Positions 18,101 through 28,721 of a stretch of DNA of 64,000 nucleotides are shown one piece after another. The DNA lies in contig CP060761.1 in NCBI GenBank assembly GCA_023205875.1, positions 434,001 through 498,000 on the forward strand, in the 5' to 3' direction. How positions within the stretch are numbered: position 1 is the stretch's first letter; the number at the start of each line of letters is the position of its first letter. Position numbers and translations under genes: made by a program. A model generated the notes under the pieces. That model did not search any database, was not told the DNA's origin, and saw only the letters and a list, made by a program, of their open reading frames with translations. The stretch is from Chloropicon primus. Taxonomy: Eukaryota > Chlorophyta > Chloropicophyceae > Chloropicales > Chloropicaceae.

Positions 18101-19288
18101 ATGAAGCGGCGGAGGGAGGGAGGAGGAGAGGGAGGAGAGGGAGGGTTCAATTACTCCGGATGGTCACCCCAAAATGAAAGTGACCTTCTTCCTGTTGTGG
18201 ATGCCAAGGAGTTGTCTCCCGATGCGTTCTATGCAGACTTCATCGCCAAGCGGAGGCCTGTGAGGATCAGAGGAACGCTCGAGGAGGAAGGGTGGCGAGC
18301 GGCGGAGCGATGGGACGCCTCGTACCTCCGGAGGCACGCAGGGGATGCGAATGTCAAGGTGGAGCAACGTTCGTCGCTGAAGGAGAGCTTCGGCAAAGGG
18401 AAGACGCAGTCGATGAGGTTTGGAGACTTTGTCAAGGACATGGCTGGTGGCAAGTTGTACATGACGTCCCAGGACACTGAGGATGGGGAGCTGTTTGCCT
18501 CTCCCATCAGGGAGCTCCACGAGAGGAGGGACTTCCCTTTGCGGCCGAGGATCATCCCTGGCTTGGTTCCGGCCAACATAAGCCTCTGGATGGGGAGCAC
18601 GAGCTCGGCTTCCTCCAGTGGCCTCCACCACGACTACCACGACAACCTCTACATCCTGCTGGAGGGGAGCAAGAAGTTCACGTTGTACAGTCCCGAGTAC
18701 GCCCAAGCCATGCGGACGAATGGCGCGATTGATTGCGTCCATCCGAATGGCATGATCAGCTACGTCGGGCATGAAACGCACGCGGATGGGAGCACGGAGC
18801 AGGAGAGGAGAAGGCTGGAGGCCAAGGCCAAGGTCCTGGAGGCGGAGAGGGATCTTCAGGCCCTTGAGGATGGGTGCGAGTGCGACCCCTCGCTGCTTGA
18901 GGCTGCAGAGGGAAGGCTCGATGAGGCGTTGGACATGGAGTTGTCGCTGGAAGCGGGCCAGGAGGCGGAGGGGGAGGAGGAGAGCGGCAAGACGGAACCC
19001 AGGAACTTTTCAAGTCTGACCGAGGAGGAGCAAGGGCGCCTCAAGGGCAAGTGCAAGGCACTGGAGGTTTGCATCGGGGCGGGGGAGATGCTCTACCTCC
19101 CGTGCGGCTGGTTCCACAATGTCACCTCCTGCAACAGCGGTGCACCGTATCACTTGGCCCTGAACTACTGGTTTTACCCTCCGGACAACGAGTCGGGGGC
19201 CGTGAAAGATCCGTACAGCCACAGGTCGAGGGCAGTGCTCTGGGAATCAAACGAGTACGCCAGAGGCGGCGCGGTAGATAATTGGTGA
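18101..19288 (+). CDS. JmjC-domain (cupin_8) 2-oxoglutarate/Fe(II) oxygenase, JMJD7-like
   Basis: 395 aa from the ATG at 18101. The first residues are basic and Gly-rich. The cupin core runs from about residue 40 to 385: iron ligands in LHHDYHDNLY (His176, Asp178) and the second His near 341 in YLPCGWFHNVTS; KKFTLYSP after the first motif is the usual co-substrate-binding lysine strand. These enzymes hydroxylate proteins, or act as Jmj peptidases or demethylases; the substrate here is unknown. An acidic helical insertion of about 100 residues (about 225-325, rich in Glu/Ala/Leu) separates the two iron-binding halves, which is unusual. Intron-free. Confidence 0.85.
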   Translation: MKRRREGGGEGGEGGFNYSGWSPQNESDLLPVVDAKELSPDAFYADFIAKRRPVRIRGTLEEEGWRAAERWDASYLRRHAGDANVKVEQRSSLKESFGKGKTQSMRFGDFVKDMAGGKLYMTSQDTEDGELFASPIRELHERRDFPLRPRIIPGLVPANISLWMGSTSSASSSGLHHDYHDNLYILLEGSKKFTLYSPEYAQAMRTNGAIDCVHPNGMISYVGHETHADGSTEQERRRLEAKAKVLEAERDLQALEDGCECDPSLLEAAEGRLDEALDMELSLEAGQEAEGEEESGKTEPRNFSSLTEEEQGRLKGKCKALEVCIGAGEMLYLPCGWFHNVTSCNSGAPYHLALNYWFYPPDNESGAVKDPYSHRSRAVLWESNEYARGGAVDNW

Positions 19289-19324
19289 CAATTGTCGTAT
19301 TTACAAAACTGTTTCTCTCTCGTT

Positions 19325-22300
19325 TTACATGTCCGCGTCGTCGTAATCCTTCACCATCTGCCTCTCCTTCTTGAGCCTTAGTGATACAATAAACAGGATG
19401 ATGAGAATGAGAGCTCCTCCTCCTGCAGCAATGAAGACCAAGTTCTCCTCGAGGATGCCCGCAAGGTCTGAAACAGTCTTCTTCTCCTTTTCTTGACTCG
19501 ACTTCAAGTTCCCGCTCGCATCGTAGATGTCGTAGTTCACCGTAACGCCCTTGTTGAGCTCCCCGTTCTCCCAGTTCGTTCCCGCGACGTAGTCCGAGAG
19601 CCTGGTGTACGCCCCGGAGTCTTGCTGACCGGCCATGGTCGAGATCTCCTCGGACATCTTCGTCATCGAGAACACGCTCGCTTGAACCGTCTTCTCAAAG
19701 AACTCCTCGGTCGTCGTGGAAGTCTGCGTGTCGTACAACTGGAGGGAAGCTTTCACGGCCTGGTTCATCGCAGTTCGACCCTGCGACTTTGTGTTATCCG
19801 CAACCGCTTTTGCTGTGGTCCTGGAAGTCCATGCATCATCCAGACCCGCCAAAACTCTCGTGGTCTCCTCGCCGATGGCCGCGTCGGAGAGTGTGAGGGA
19901 ATGGCCGTCCGCCATCAGGTTTGAGACAACTAGCGCAATGGATTGCGCCACGGACGCTGCGCTGGTGTCCTGCTCCTTGGAGTAGTACGAGGACACCATT
20001 GAGATGTAAGATGCAAGCTTGGAGGTGAAGACAAAGCCATTCTTGCTGCCGTTCTCCGAGGCGGCATCGACGATTGGGTCGTAGTTGTAAACATCCAACG
20101 TAGTCGACGACACGTTCGCTGACGCAAAGATTCTGCTGGTCGCCTCCGTCATGCTCAGGCCATTGATTGTGGTGAGGAAAACACCAAGCGTTGTAAGCGG
20201 AGAGACCATCTTCGCCTCCCTCTTGGAGACGTAGACATGAAGTGGAGCCAAGCCAGTAAACGTGTCTTTGCAACCATTGCTCGGTGTGAGGAAGATGTAG
20301 GCACTGTCATAATACGACTCGTCCTTGTCATCTGTGTATTGGTAGGACAGTTCCACCTGGCCGTTAAGGTCAGTGGTGCCCTTCAGATCACTCTCCAAAT
20401 AATTCAACGAGTCATTCGAAAGGTAAACGTCGCAGCCCGAGAGGTATCCGTCAAAGCATCTGTAACTGTGCTTGAAGGTGGGGACCTCCGGCGCTGGCGC
20501 TGGCGTCGGCGTCGCTGGCTGGCCCGCATCCGGCGTGGGCGATGAAGGCGTGGATGGTGTGGATGGCGTCGTTGGAGGAGGTGCCGGCGGCGAAGGTGCA
20601 ACCGATCCAACGCCTGCGGAGCAATCATCACCGGTGTGCCCAAGGTAGCAGTGGCACTTCTGGTTGTGGCATTTCCCGTTCCCGCTGCAATCGTTTGTGC
20701 ATCCCAAGTACGGGCAGATCGCCTCCTTCTTAGGGCAAGGTCCGATCCTTCCGCTGCTGTACTGGGACCCAAAGTCTGGATAGTTTACATACTGACCTTC
20801 CGGGCACTCCTTGTACACTCCTCCGATACCGATGTACAACTTGTCGTTCGCGCACTGCGTCTGGAAGCAGCCCGCTCCCGAAATCGAGGACGAGTACACC
20901 AAGTTTCCTTCCTTCACCCGAATGACGTCGTCCGGAGCTTCGAAGCATCGTGCGTTCAAGGCGTGGACCTCACCAAACTTTTCCCTCTCCACCGAGTGGA
21001 ACTGAGAGTCCCAGCAGTTTCCGTTCTGGTACGATTTCACCGTCGTGCAAGTGTCACCGAGCTTGGAATCGTGGCAGTATCCAAAGGCCATGTGGTCAGC
21101 AGTGCACTGGCTCGTCGCCTTCTCCTCGCTGCTGCAGTGGTACCTCGGGAACGCGGTCTTCAGAGCCGCGCACTGCCCTCCCACAAAGGCGCAGCCCTCG
21201 TTGTGTCCGTACTGAAGCAAACCCTCCTCGGAGTCATCGGCAACCGTGTACCAGCCACTGTCCTTGAGCAGAGCAAGGGACAAGTTTGAGAGAACACCTC
21301 TTCCGGACTGCACGCCCACCATGAGCTCCCCGTTGTAGTGCAGCTCCTCCCAGTGGCTATGGGCCGTCGAGCTTCCTCCCTCGTTCTCGAGTTGCACCCC
21401 CGACACCGTGTCGCAGTTGAAATGCTGCTTGGCGGCGTTTACCACGTTCTCCGTCACGATGCTCTTCGTCTGTCCAACCTCCTTGACCACGTTCGAGAGT
21501 CCCAGAGGCTGCCCGGACGCACTTATGAAGTGCTGGTACAAGCTGTCCGAGAAGGCCAAAACGTGAAGAATTTCGTGTATGGAGGTGTCGAGAAGGTTTC
21601 CAAACTGGGCATCGCTTTCGTCCAGGCGATTGGGACAGAAGTTAATGTTTCCAGCAATCGGCCTTTTCGTGTAGGGATCCATCTCACACCACCCGGCGTA
21701 CGCTATGGTCATATTCCCACAAGCGTTGGTGTTCTCCGCGGTGACATACAGTATGAGGTCCTTGTTCGTCACTCCCTCTCCCGCTGGGTACGTCGTGCAG
21801 CTGTTCTCCAGGTGAGAGGTGCACTCCTTGTAAGCTCCAAAGTAAGTGGCCTTGTGCTGAGCACCCAGGCACTTTCCAAGATCGGAGACTTTGAAGCACA
21901 GGTAAGGCTCCACATCCCAGTACGAGTTGCAGTGGCGGGACAGGAGAAGCTTTCCCGTCACAGGGGTCTTCGCAGAGATGTAGCTCTTCAGGATGGTCTG
22001 GGCCGTTGGTATGAGCTTCTCCTTCAAGAAGGTCTGCTTCGACGCCGCGAGGCCGTCGAGTTGGTAATCGAGGTGGACCTCAAAAGGCCGCTGGGAAAGG
22101 AGGCTCCTCCTTCTGCTTCTGCTTCTCCTGGCGTAGTCCGTCCCAACTTCCGCCGTCTCCACGTCAAAAAAGTCATGCGTCTCGTAAAGCTTGGACTTCT
22201 CTCTCAGCAATGGAGTGATTTCTTTGTTGTGGACGCACTTGTGCCCGTGATGCTCGGGGTCGTGTTGCTCGTGGCCATGGTGGCCCTCCTCGTGTGCACT

Positions 22301-22354
22301 GCAAAGGAGAAGCACGGACAGTGACAAAAGCAAGACAAGTTTAACTCGGGCCAT
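19325..22354 (-). CDS. Leishmanolysin-like (peptidase M8, gp63) metalloprotease with membrane anchor
   Basis: 1009 aa. Signal peptide (MARVKLVLLLSLSVLLLCSA), a His-rich stretch (residues 21-39) that could bind metal, a dibasic pro-region, then the M8 catalytic domain with HEILH at 260-264 and the distal zinc His near residue 345 (STAHSHWEE). Cys-rich M8 C-terminal region, then one EGF-like module (CTNDCSGNGKCHNQKCHCYLG), a Pro/Thr/Ala linker, a beta-rich region, and a C-terminal membrane helix with short cytoplasmic tail. Expected at the cell surface. In algae related proteases include cell-wall lytic enzymes (gametolysin is a different family, M11). Intron-free. Its start borders the AT-rich island. 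Confidence 0.92.
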   Translation of the reverse strand: MARVKLVLLLSLSVLLLCSAHEEGHHGHEQHDPEHHGHKCVHNKEITPLLREKSKLYETHDFFDVETAEVGTDYARRSRSRRRSLLSQRPFEVHLDYQLDGLAASKQTFLKEKLIPTAQTILKSYISAKTPVTGKLLLSRHCNSYWDVEPYLCFKVSDLGKCLGAQHKATYFGAYKECTSHLENSCTTYPAGEGVTNKDLILYVTAENTNACGNMTIAYAGWCEMDPYTKRPIAGNINFCPNRLDESDAQFGNLLDTSIHEILHVLAFSDSLYQHFISASGQPLGLSNVVKEVGQTKSIVTENVVNAAKQHFNCDTVSGVQLENEGGSSTAHSHWEELHYNGELMVGVQSGRGVLSNLSLALLKDSGWYTVADDSEEGLLQYGHNEGCAFVGGQCAALKTAFPRYHCSSEEKATSQCTADHMAFGYCHDSKLGDTCTTVKSYQNGNCWDSQFHSVEREKFGEVHALNARCFEAPDDVIRVKEGNLVYSSSISGAGCFQTQCANDKLYIGIGGVYKECPEGQYVNYPDFGSQYSSGRIGPCPKKEAICPYLGCTNDCSGNGKCHNQKCHCYLGHTGDDCSAGVGSVAPSPPAPPPTTPSTPSTPSSPTPDAGQPATPTPAPAPEVPTFKHSYRCFDGYLSGCDVYLSNDSLNYLESDLKGTTDLNGQVELSYQYTDDKDESYYDSAYIFLTPSNGCKDTFTGLAPLHVYVSKREAKMVSPLTTLGVFLTTINGLSMTEATSRIFASANVSSTTLDVYNYDPIVDAASENGSKNGFVFTSKLASYISMVSSYYSKEQDTSAASVAQSIALVVSNLMADGHSLTLSDAAIGEETTRVLAGLDDAWTSRTTAKAVADNTKSQGRTAMNQAVKASLQLYDTQTSTTTEEFFEKTVQASVFSMTKMSEEISTMAGQQDSGAYTRLSDYVAGTNWENGELNKGVTVNYDIYDASGNLKSSQEKEKKTVSDLAGILEENLVFIAAGGGALILIILFIVSLRLKKERQMVKDYDDADM

Positions 22355-24847
22355 TGGATTTATCCCTATAAGCCACTCCCCGGCGGCGGTCCCAAAGCAA
22401 AGACGGCGCCTTGTGGTAACCCGGGCCGCGCGTGCCCACGGGACCCTTTTCTCTCAATGAGTCTTTTGCCGAGACAGATTTATTTTACATAAAAAGTAAA
22501 GAATGTTTTTTTGGGGGGGAATTAGAAAATGAAATAACGGGATTGGATTGCGATGGATTGTGGATTCCGACGGGAGAGCAACAAGAGAGCCGTGAAGTAA
22601 GATCAGCTTCCGTGCCTCATCGTTGTCCCCCTTGAGCCCTGGGACCAAGCGGCCACTGCACGTTTGTCAAGCCATCCATGCCTTTAATTGGAAGAAGTTT
22701 TTAGCAAGTGCAACGTGCACGCATGGAACGAGGCGGGCACGAAAGATGCTGAGCGTCAAAACGGGTTTAAGGATCTGAAGTGGGTTCATGACGGCGCGCA
22801 GCGCCATCCGATACAGATAATGGAAAAGTACAAAGAGCAAACTAAAGGAGGGCATTCAAGCACATAGACATAAACAAGAATTGAAATTCAGCCTCCATGC
22901 TTGGCTTGTATTTCTCACGTCCTTCTTAATTTCATCTTGCAGTGGTCTGCTTGATGGCGATGCGTATATAGTTGAAGCGTTACTTTAAAACCTCAAAATG
23001 AACCATACGGACGGTTACTCAAAGTATTTATTACTTCACGCGAAATCATTATGAGGAAGGTATCCCAGAAATTCAAAGTAACCTTTTCCCACATAATAGA
23101 ATGATGTAAGGTAAAGGACTTGCGCAAAGGCTGCAATAATATATAATTCACGTTTATGCTCAATACGCTCATCGCTTCGAAGCAAACACTTCGGCAAGGC
23201 CGATCTCTTATGATGTTGTTTTCTTCTTTGATTACAGTGCGCTTAACAAGGTATCAGACGAAACGATAAACTATGACTACCGCTATCGCAATTCAGACGT
23301 TCATAAACATATTAAACTGTTCCTACACATGTTAAATTGGCAAATCTGATGAAATGTACCACGAGAGCTGGGACACAATATGATTGAGTCTAGATGAGGC
23401 CAAACAAATGAGTGCCTTCAGCTTTCTAAAAGGTATTCACGCTTCGGAAACGGAGAAATGCGTTACCAATATGAATATAACCATCAAGACAGTGTTATGT
23501 TGCTTGTTAGTGAATCACAGTATATTCAGCTTCTCTGCAGGATAACAGTAACTTCTTTGATTCATCAATATTTTGAGTTCCCGTGGTGAACAATCAAACA
23601 CAATTGAGGTTAATACATATTTGATGATGCAAAGTGAAATGCATTATACATCCCATAATCCATATATTTCATTTCTTTTTGTTGTTTAAGATACGAAAGC
23701 TCCGTCTTCCGGGATAACGTTTGACGTAAAAATGGAAATACATGTTGCTTTGGTTTATAAGACACAGTAACATACATGTTTTCACATCTGTCACAACCGA
23801 ACTTTAGATCGTTGTCTTTTGAGTTCCTTCTTTCATCGCTGTTTCATTGCCGTACTTTAGGCTTGCGGCTGCGTGATTGATTGCTCTACTTTTCTTCGTG
23901 ATGATAAGGCCAGATAGGATGCATAAAGCCAAACAGGGATGGGCTGACTCTGAGAATAGAAAAGCAATATTTTTTATACACAATATTTCTTTTGCGTCGA
24001 AGAAGAATTTCTCTATGATTTTAAGTCATTGCCGAAATATAAGAATTGGAAGACAGCTTTTGCTGGCAAATATATTGATGACAAAAGCAAAAACAACAGG
24101 GTTGACCATTGTAAGGGCTCGAACTTAGCATCAAGGCAAAACCTCGACGCGGCGAAAACAATTATGCGATATGTTAAAGTAAACACAGTTTATGGGCAGT
24201 TAGGAAGGCATTACGATGTGTAGTTCAACTCTGACATACTTTTTCAGAATCGTGTATTACTTTTTGGAGTTTTTCCTTAAACACATTCTGCGCATGAGCT
24301 GAGATGAATAAACTGTAGTCTAGTTGGCAAAAAAAGTGATCTTGTACATGAGAACTTGTTGTCGTAGCGCAGAATGCTGCATCAAAGAAAAAATAATATA
24401 TATGCTTTTTTTTGTTTAATTCAAACAATATTAACGTTTTATTAATTTCAGGAAAGACGCATGCTCTGTCGCTGCGATAGCACCGCTGCTGCTGTTATGG
24501 CCGGGGTCCAACCAGCGTACGAGGGGAGCCTTCTTCTTCTCTCGTGTACCACCAGACCAGAGAGGGTCTGTTGAAATGGTTTGATCCAAAAGTAACGGAA
24601 GGGGCGGATCTTTCTTCCTTGGATTGGTTTATCGTCGGCCGAGGCGTGGGTTCTGGTGCTTGAGACGAACAAAGAGGTTTTCACCGCCTTTACGCCCTTC
24701 TTCCCTTTTCACCATCGATATCAGTACGCATCATCATGTTGCTGGTAACTTTGGCCACAAGCGAGAACGAATGACTGAATGGGCGAAATGTATGGAGAGG
24801 GGATATGGGGAGAACCGTAGATGTATAAAAATTAAATGGAATTTGTT
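22355..24847. other. AT-rich gene-free island; candidate centromere
   Basis: About 2.5 kb between two gene ends with no convincing gene. The core, about 22450-24460, is strikingly AT-rich: three 60-base lines counted by hand (at 22861, 23281 and 23701) give 23, 21 and 22 G+C, against 37/60 in a GAPDH line. The edges are abrupt. Short ORFs inside (for example 23877-24128) have no recognisable motif. I see no tandem repeat, terminal repeat or transposase. In several small algae and in diatoms, unique low-GC intervals of this size mark centromeres; that is an analogy, not proof. Confidence 0.7.
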
Positions 24848-26761
24848 TTACATTGGCTGCGGCGTGTTGCTCAGCTCATAGCCTTCGCTCAAAAGTTTTT
24901 TCGTCACGGCGAGATTGGAGTTCAGGTTTGGATGATCCAAGAGGCTAAACCCGTCGTACAAAGGGCCGATCCCAAGCCTGTGGTGCCACAGCTTCGGCCC
25001 GACCGAGGAGAAAAGACAGTGGTTCTCCGTGATGAGTTCGTGCAACCATTTCTCGAGGTCAGTCCCAGCATGCTCCTCGATCAGGTTGATGACCCCCTTG
25101 CTATGCAGAACAGACGTTTGCCACCTCCTCACGTAGTTGTCCCAAGTCTCCGGCACGAACGTGTGCATCTTCCCCATGTTCGCATGAAGGAACAGGGGGT
25201 TCCCCGCCGGGCAGTGCTGCAGCATTGTGTTCCCGATCACGCCGGACCTGAAGTTGCTCAGGTGCCCCACGAGGTCCGGCCCTTCGTCGACGATCCCGTA
25301 CCTCAGTCCCACGTGAAGGAAAGCGATAGGGAGGGTCTCCTTATCCCCGTATCCCATATAGTTGACCGTAAGCGGGTAGAAGAACTTTGGAAACGAGTTC
25401 ATGTAAAGTCCGAACATCAGTCCATCCCAGGTCCTGCTCTTGTTCACGAGCATCTGACCACTCTCGTGCGAGTGTTGCAATAGGGTCTGGGGCCCCAAGA
25501 TCCTCTGGCAGTCCGGGGCGCTCGAGGAGTTCCAGAAGTCCTTCCAGAAAAGGGACCCGTGCTCCACGTAGGCCCGGGACTCGAAAAGGAACTCCGGGTT
25601 TCTCAGCGACACGATGTCGCTGTCGAGCATGATGACCTCCTCGAAAGAGGAGAAGGTCAGCGCGAACACCTTGTACATGTAGTTGTAGTGCTGGTTCTTC
25701 GCCTTGGACTTGTACGTCACGAAGTTCTTCTTCTTCTTGTCGCTCGCGTCGAGGTCCGCGAAGGACCGCACCACGACGTCGAGCTTGGACAGCTCCTTCT
25801 TCTTGTCGCACGTGGGAACCTCGTCCTCGGGAAACCACACCTCGATGGGCAGGGTGCATCCGGTCCGCCGCAGGGAGTGGACGGCGATCCAGTAGGGCGT
25901 CTCAAACTTGCCGCTCCCACCGACGATCACAATCCCCTTCCCTTGATACATCCCGTGGGGGTACTTGGGCTGGCTCTCCTTGAACTTCTTTACCTTGGCC
26001 ACCATCTTCTGAACGTCCGCGTCGCTCAGACTGAGGCCCTCGACGACAAAGTCGGACGACTTGGACCTCCACCCGGGAAGCACGGCTCCGATCTTCTTCT
26101 CATTCCCCCTGGCCTCGTAAAAGTCCGCGTGGAGCTTCTTGGCCGCCGACCTGTACCCGGACGGCGCAAGGTCACCCTCTTGGATAACCCTGCAGTCCTT
26201 GAGCCCCTTGACCTGCTTGCACTTTGGCAGGGGCGTGCCCACCCGTCTGCTCTCCCTGCAGGCGTTCTCGCAATTGACCGGCCCGTGGCCCCAAGGGGCC
26301 GGCAGTGCGATGCTCGTCAAGTTGCACAGGCAGAAACCCGACTTTTCCACCACGTAACGATTGCACTTGAAGTAGTCCCGAGGTTCCACCGTGTGGTGGG
26401 ATTCCGACGCACCAAAGGCGTGGTGCGAGGTCTCCACCCAACCGAACAAGGCGTGGGTGCAACCTCTTGTTCCCGTTTCCGAGAAAGGTTTCGCGAACAT
26501 GACCATGAAGGAAAGCAATCCGACCGCAAGGACGAGCAGACAAAGCTCCGCGAGGAGTCCCTTGTTTAAGCAGATCCCGCTCCAGGAGAGACTCCCCGGG
26601 AAATGGAAAAAGGTTGCGCTACGTTTTTGTTTCCACTTTCCCATGAAGGAGTACTGGCTCTTGTCCGACGGAGAATAGAGCGGATCCAATTCCAAGTCGT
26701 CCTTGTCCTGAAGGTACGAGGACTCAGGTGCCTCCCCTCTCATCCGAAATAGTGGCGCCAT
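24848..26761 (-). CDS. Type II Golgi glycosyltransferase (MNN1/alpha-mannosyltransferase-like)
   Basis: 637 aa from the ATG at 26761; the frame is open further upstream but without another ATG. A short cytoplasmic tail precedes one membrane helix (LLAELCLLVLAVGLLSF, near residue 80), then a Cys-rich stem and a lumenal catalytic domain: GIVIVGGSGKFETPYWIAV, LPIEVWFPEDE, and the metal-binding DXD in EEVIMLDSDIVSL. This order matches fungal and plant-type alpha-1,3-mannosyltransferase (Mannosyl_trans3) proteins, which transfer a sugar from a nucleotide sugar to glycoproteins or wall glycans. The sugar donor and acceptor cannot be read. CGTAACG at 26930-26936 lies upstream. The 3' end abuts the AT-rich island. 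Confidence 0.78.
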   Translation of the reverse strand: MAPLFRMRGEAPESSYLQDKDDLELDPLYSPSDKSQYSFMGKWKQKRSATFFHFPGSLSWSGICLNKGLLAELCLLVLAVGLLSFMVMFAKPFSETGTRGCTHALFGWVETSHHAFGASESHHTVEPRDYFKCNRYVVEKSGFCLCNLTSIALPAPWGHGPVNCENACRESRRVGTPLPKCKQVKGLKDCRVIQEGDLAPSGYRSAAKKLHADFYEARGNEKKIGAVLPGWRSKSSDFVVEGLSLSDADVQKMVAKVKKFKESQPKYPHGMYQGKGIVIVGGSGKFETPYWIAVHSLRRTGCTLPIEVWFPEDEVPTCDKKKELSKLDVVVRSFADLDASDKKKKNFVTYKSKAKNQHYNYMYKVFALTFSSFEEVIMLDSDIVSLRNPEFLFESRAYVEHGSLFWKDFWNSSSAPDCQRILGPQTLLQHSHESGQMLVNKSRTWDGLMFGLYMNSFPKFFYPLTVNYMGYGDKETLPIAFLHVGLRYGIVDEGPDLVGHLSNFRSGVIGNTMLQHCPAGNPLFLHANMGKMHTFVPETWDNYVRRWQTSVLHSKGVINLIEEHAGTDLEKWLHELITENHCLFSSVGPKLWHHRLGIGPLYDGFSLLDHPNLNSNLAVTKKLLSEGYELSNTPQPM

Positions 26762-27324
26762 CGTAAGATTCTCTCTCCAGCATCTCCATTCGTTCGCCTT
26801 TCCTGCTTTCTCTTCTCGAGATGGGAGAGAGTCAAGATGGGACACCTCCAGTGCGGCGAAACTCTCCTATCGCAAACCACACCTGTGCACCGCCAGAGAC
26901 GCACGAAAAAGACAATCTTTGTTGGACATCGTAACGTATTCCAGGAGTGACATTCGTGAAATCATCGATCGTTCGTTTCGTTTTTTGTTTGAGAGGCGTC
27001 ACATCTCGCGTTGGTTCCACATATGAAAGTGAACGTCATAGAGAGGAACAAGGTAAACCTAACTCGTTAAGATGACACACAATACCGATGGAGGGGAGCA
27101 GCACCCGTGCACGAAAAATAGCGCGCGCGCGTTTCAAAGCGGAGGGAGGGAGCAGTACCCGGCTTTGGTAGAGGTTTTGGCCTTGCCATCCAATCCATTC
27201 CAATCCATTCCATCCATCGGGACTCGGGACGCCGGCTCGTGCTTCCTCTCTTTCGTTTGACCCCGCCCCTTGGTGCGAGTGCGCAAGCGAGCGAACGAGG
27301 AGGAGTTGTGGTGGGACTCTGGCT
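26762..27324. promoter_or_regulatory. Divergent promoter region
   Basis: 563 bp between the glycosyltransferase start and the next plus-strand gene. It has CGTAACG at 26930-26936, a GCGCGCGCGC run near 27121-27130 and repeated CAATCCATTC units at about 27188-27216. No gene recognised. Confidence 0.5.
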
Positions 27325-28638
27325 ATGAAGAGGAGAGCGGAAGGGAGAGCCGGGAGGCGTGCGAGTCCTCTCAAGGAGGACAGGCCACGCCAAAAGATGA
27401 AGAGGTTGTCCAAGATCATGAACCAAGGGATCCAGAAAGATCGTGCCTTGGTGCCCGCTCCGAAGAGGAGGAGGCCGACGGCTCAAGCGAGGCAGAGGCA
27501 GAGCAAGATAGCCAAGGTGAAGACCGAGGAGAGGGAACCGGAAAGGGACAACAAGACCGGCGCAATGGGGAACGGAGAGAGCGACATGGGGACGCCTCTG
27601 AAGTATAAAGTGAAGGTGAGCCAGCCAGCCTCTCTCTCTCTCACTCTCTCTCTCTCAAGCTGCTTTTCTGTTCTGTTCTGTGCTTGGTGACGACGTTGTA
27701 CTTGCAGGCGACTGACAACTCTGTTCTCCTCCTCGCCACAGCTCGAGTCAGCGGAGTCGGCGGAGCTGACTTACAATGCCTTGGTGGGGCTCTCGCAGCT
27801 TCCGAACGAGGTGGTCGCAACCGAGCTCGGTGTCTGCGTCAGTACTCTGGAAAAGGCTCGAGGAGCCTACAGGAGCCAAAGGGAGAGGGAAAGCTTAACG
27901 CCTTTCCGCAAGGAGAGGCAGGCTCCTCACCGCTCGGGAAGCGAAAGGGTTGGCACAATGCCTGGAACTAGCGGTAGGCTTGGGAGTCCACCCGTCGTGG
28001 TTCAGAAAGCCAAAGGGCCAAGCCCAAGCAGGCAGGGGCACCACCACCGCGACGGCGTCATTCCCTCGAGAGGTTCGGGGAGCCCGAGGAAACCCATCTT
28101 GCAAAAACCACCTAGTTCCAATCGCGGCTTTGCTGCTGCTGGACCCTCGGGCGTTACGCCACGCCACCCCGAGCCCGTGGCGCGCGAACCGCACTCGCCG
28201 AGGAGAAAGGCTCCTTCGCCGAATGGCAGGGAAGGCAAGGAAGTCCCTTTCAAGGGAGGGAACCTCATCATGCGCCTCATGGAGTCGAGGCTAAGGGAGG
28301 AGGCATTGGACAAGCAGCAGGACAGGGAATCACCACCGCCGGGGCCAAAGGACCAACCTGAGAAGCTGGCTGAGGAGCTAGGATTGAATCCTCAAGAGCG
28401 TGTGGCCTTCAAAGAGTTCACGAAAGTTCAAGACAGCCTGCTTATTCCTGGGGTTCTTGACATGCTCAGCACCTCCATCTTGGAAGCTGTCGAGTCGTGC
28501 CTAGAGGAGCTGAAAGAGAATCTCAAGGGAAAGAGAGCCATGAGCAGCAAATTCATCAGCAAGCTGACGCGAATGCCTCTTGATATCTTAACTGAATTGA
28601 AGACCAGAGGGATCGTGCTGGACGAAAGCGCTCTGTAG
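27325..28638 (+). CDS. Basic, mostly disordered nuclear-type protein (two exons), function unknown
   Basis: Exons 27325-27615 and 27742-28638, with a 126-bp GT-AG intron, phase 0; 395 aa. The N-terminus is Lys/Arg-rich with several nuclear-localisation-like clusters (KRRRPTAQARQRQSK). Just after the intron, LPNEVVATELGVCVSTLEKA resembles the first helices of an RWP-RK domain (a helix-turn-helix found in green-lineage regulators), but the RWPXRK motif itself is missing, so I do not assign it. A Pro/Ser/Arg-rich middle leads to a C-terminal helical segment (about 300-395) rich in Leu and Glu. Convergent with HEATR6, 83 bp apart. Confidence 0.6.
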
Positions 28639-28721
28639 GACTTCGACACAGGCGCGATCAAAGACTTTCATCCCCGAAAAGGTTTGTGCCAAATAATAAG
28701 AAATTTTTGTCTTTTATTTTA

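Noticed and set aside
23877-24223. Short ORFs inside the AT-rich island
   Set aside because: Length and composition are as expected by chance in this DNA, with no motif and no plausible start context.
26762-26845. Upstream extension of the glycosyltransferase
   Set aside because: The frame is open but has no ATG before 26761; the first ATG gives a normal type II membrane topology.
27900-28050. Protein-like stretch in the second frame of the basic nuclear-type gene (GLAQCLELAVGLGVHPSW)
   Set aside because: It degrades into low-complexity sequence within 20 codons, while the main frame stays natural to the stop; no splice sites support a switch.
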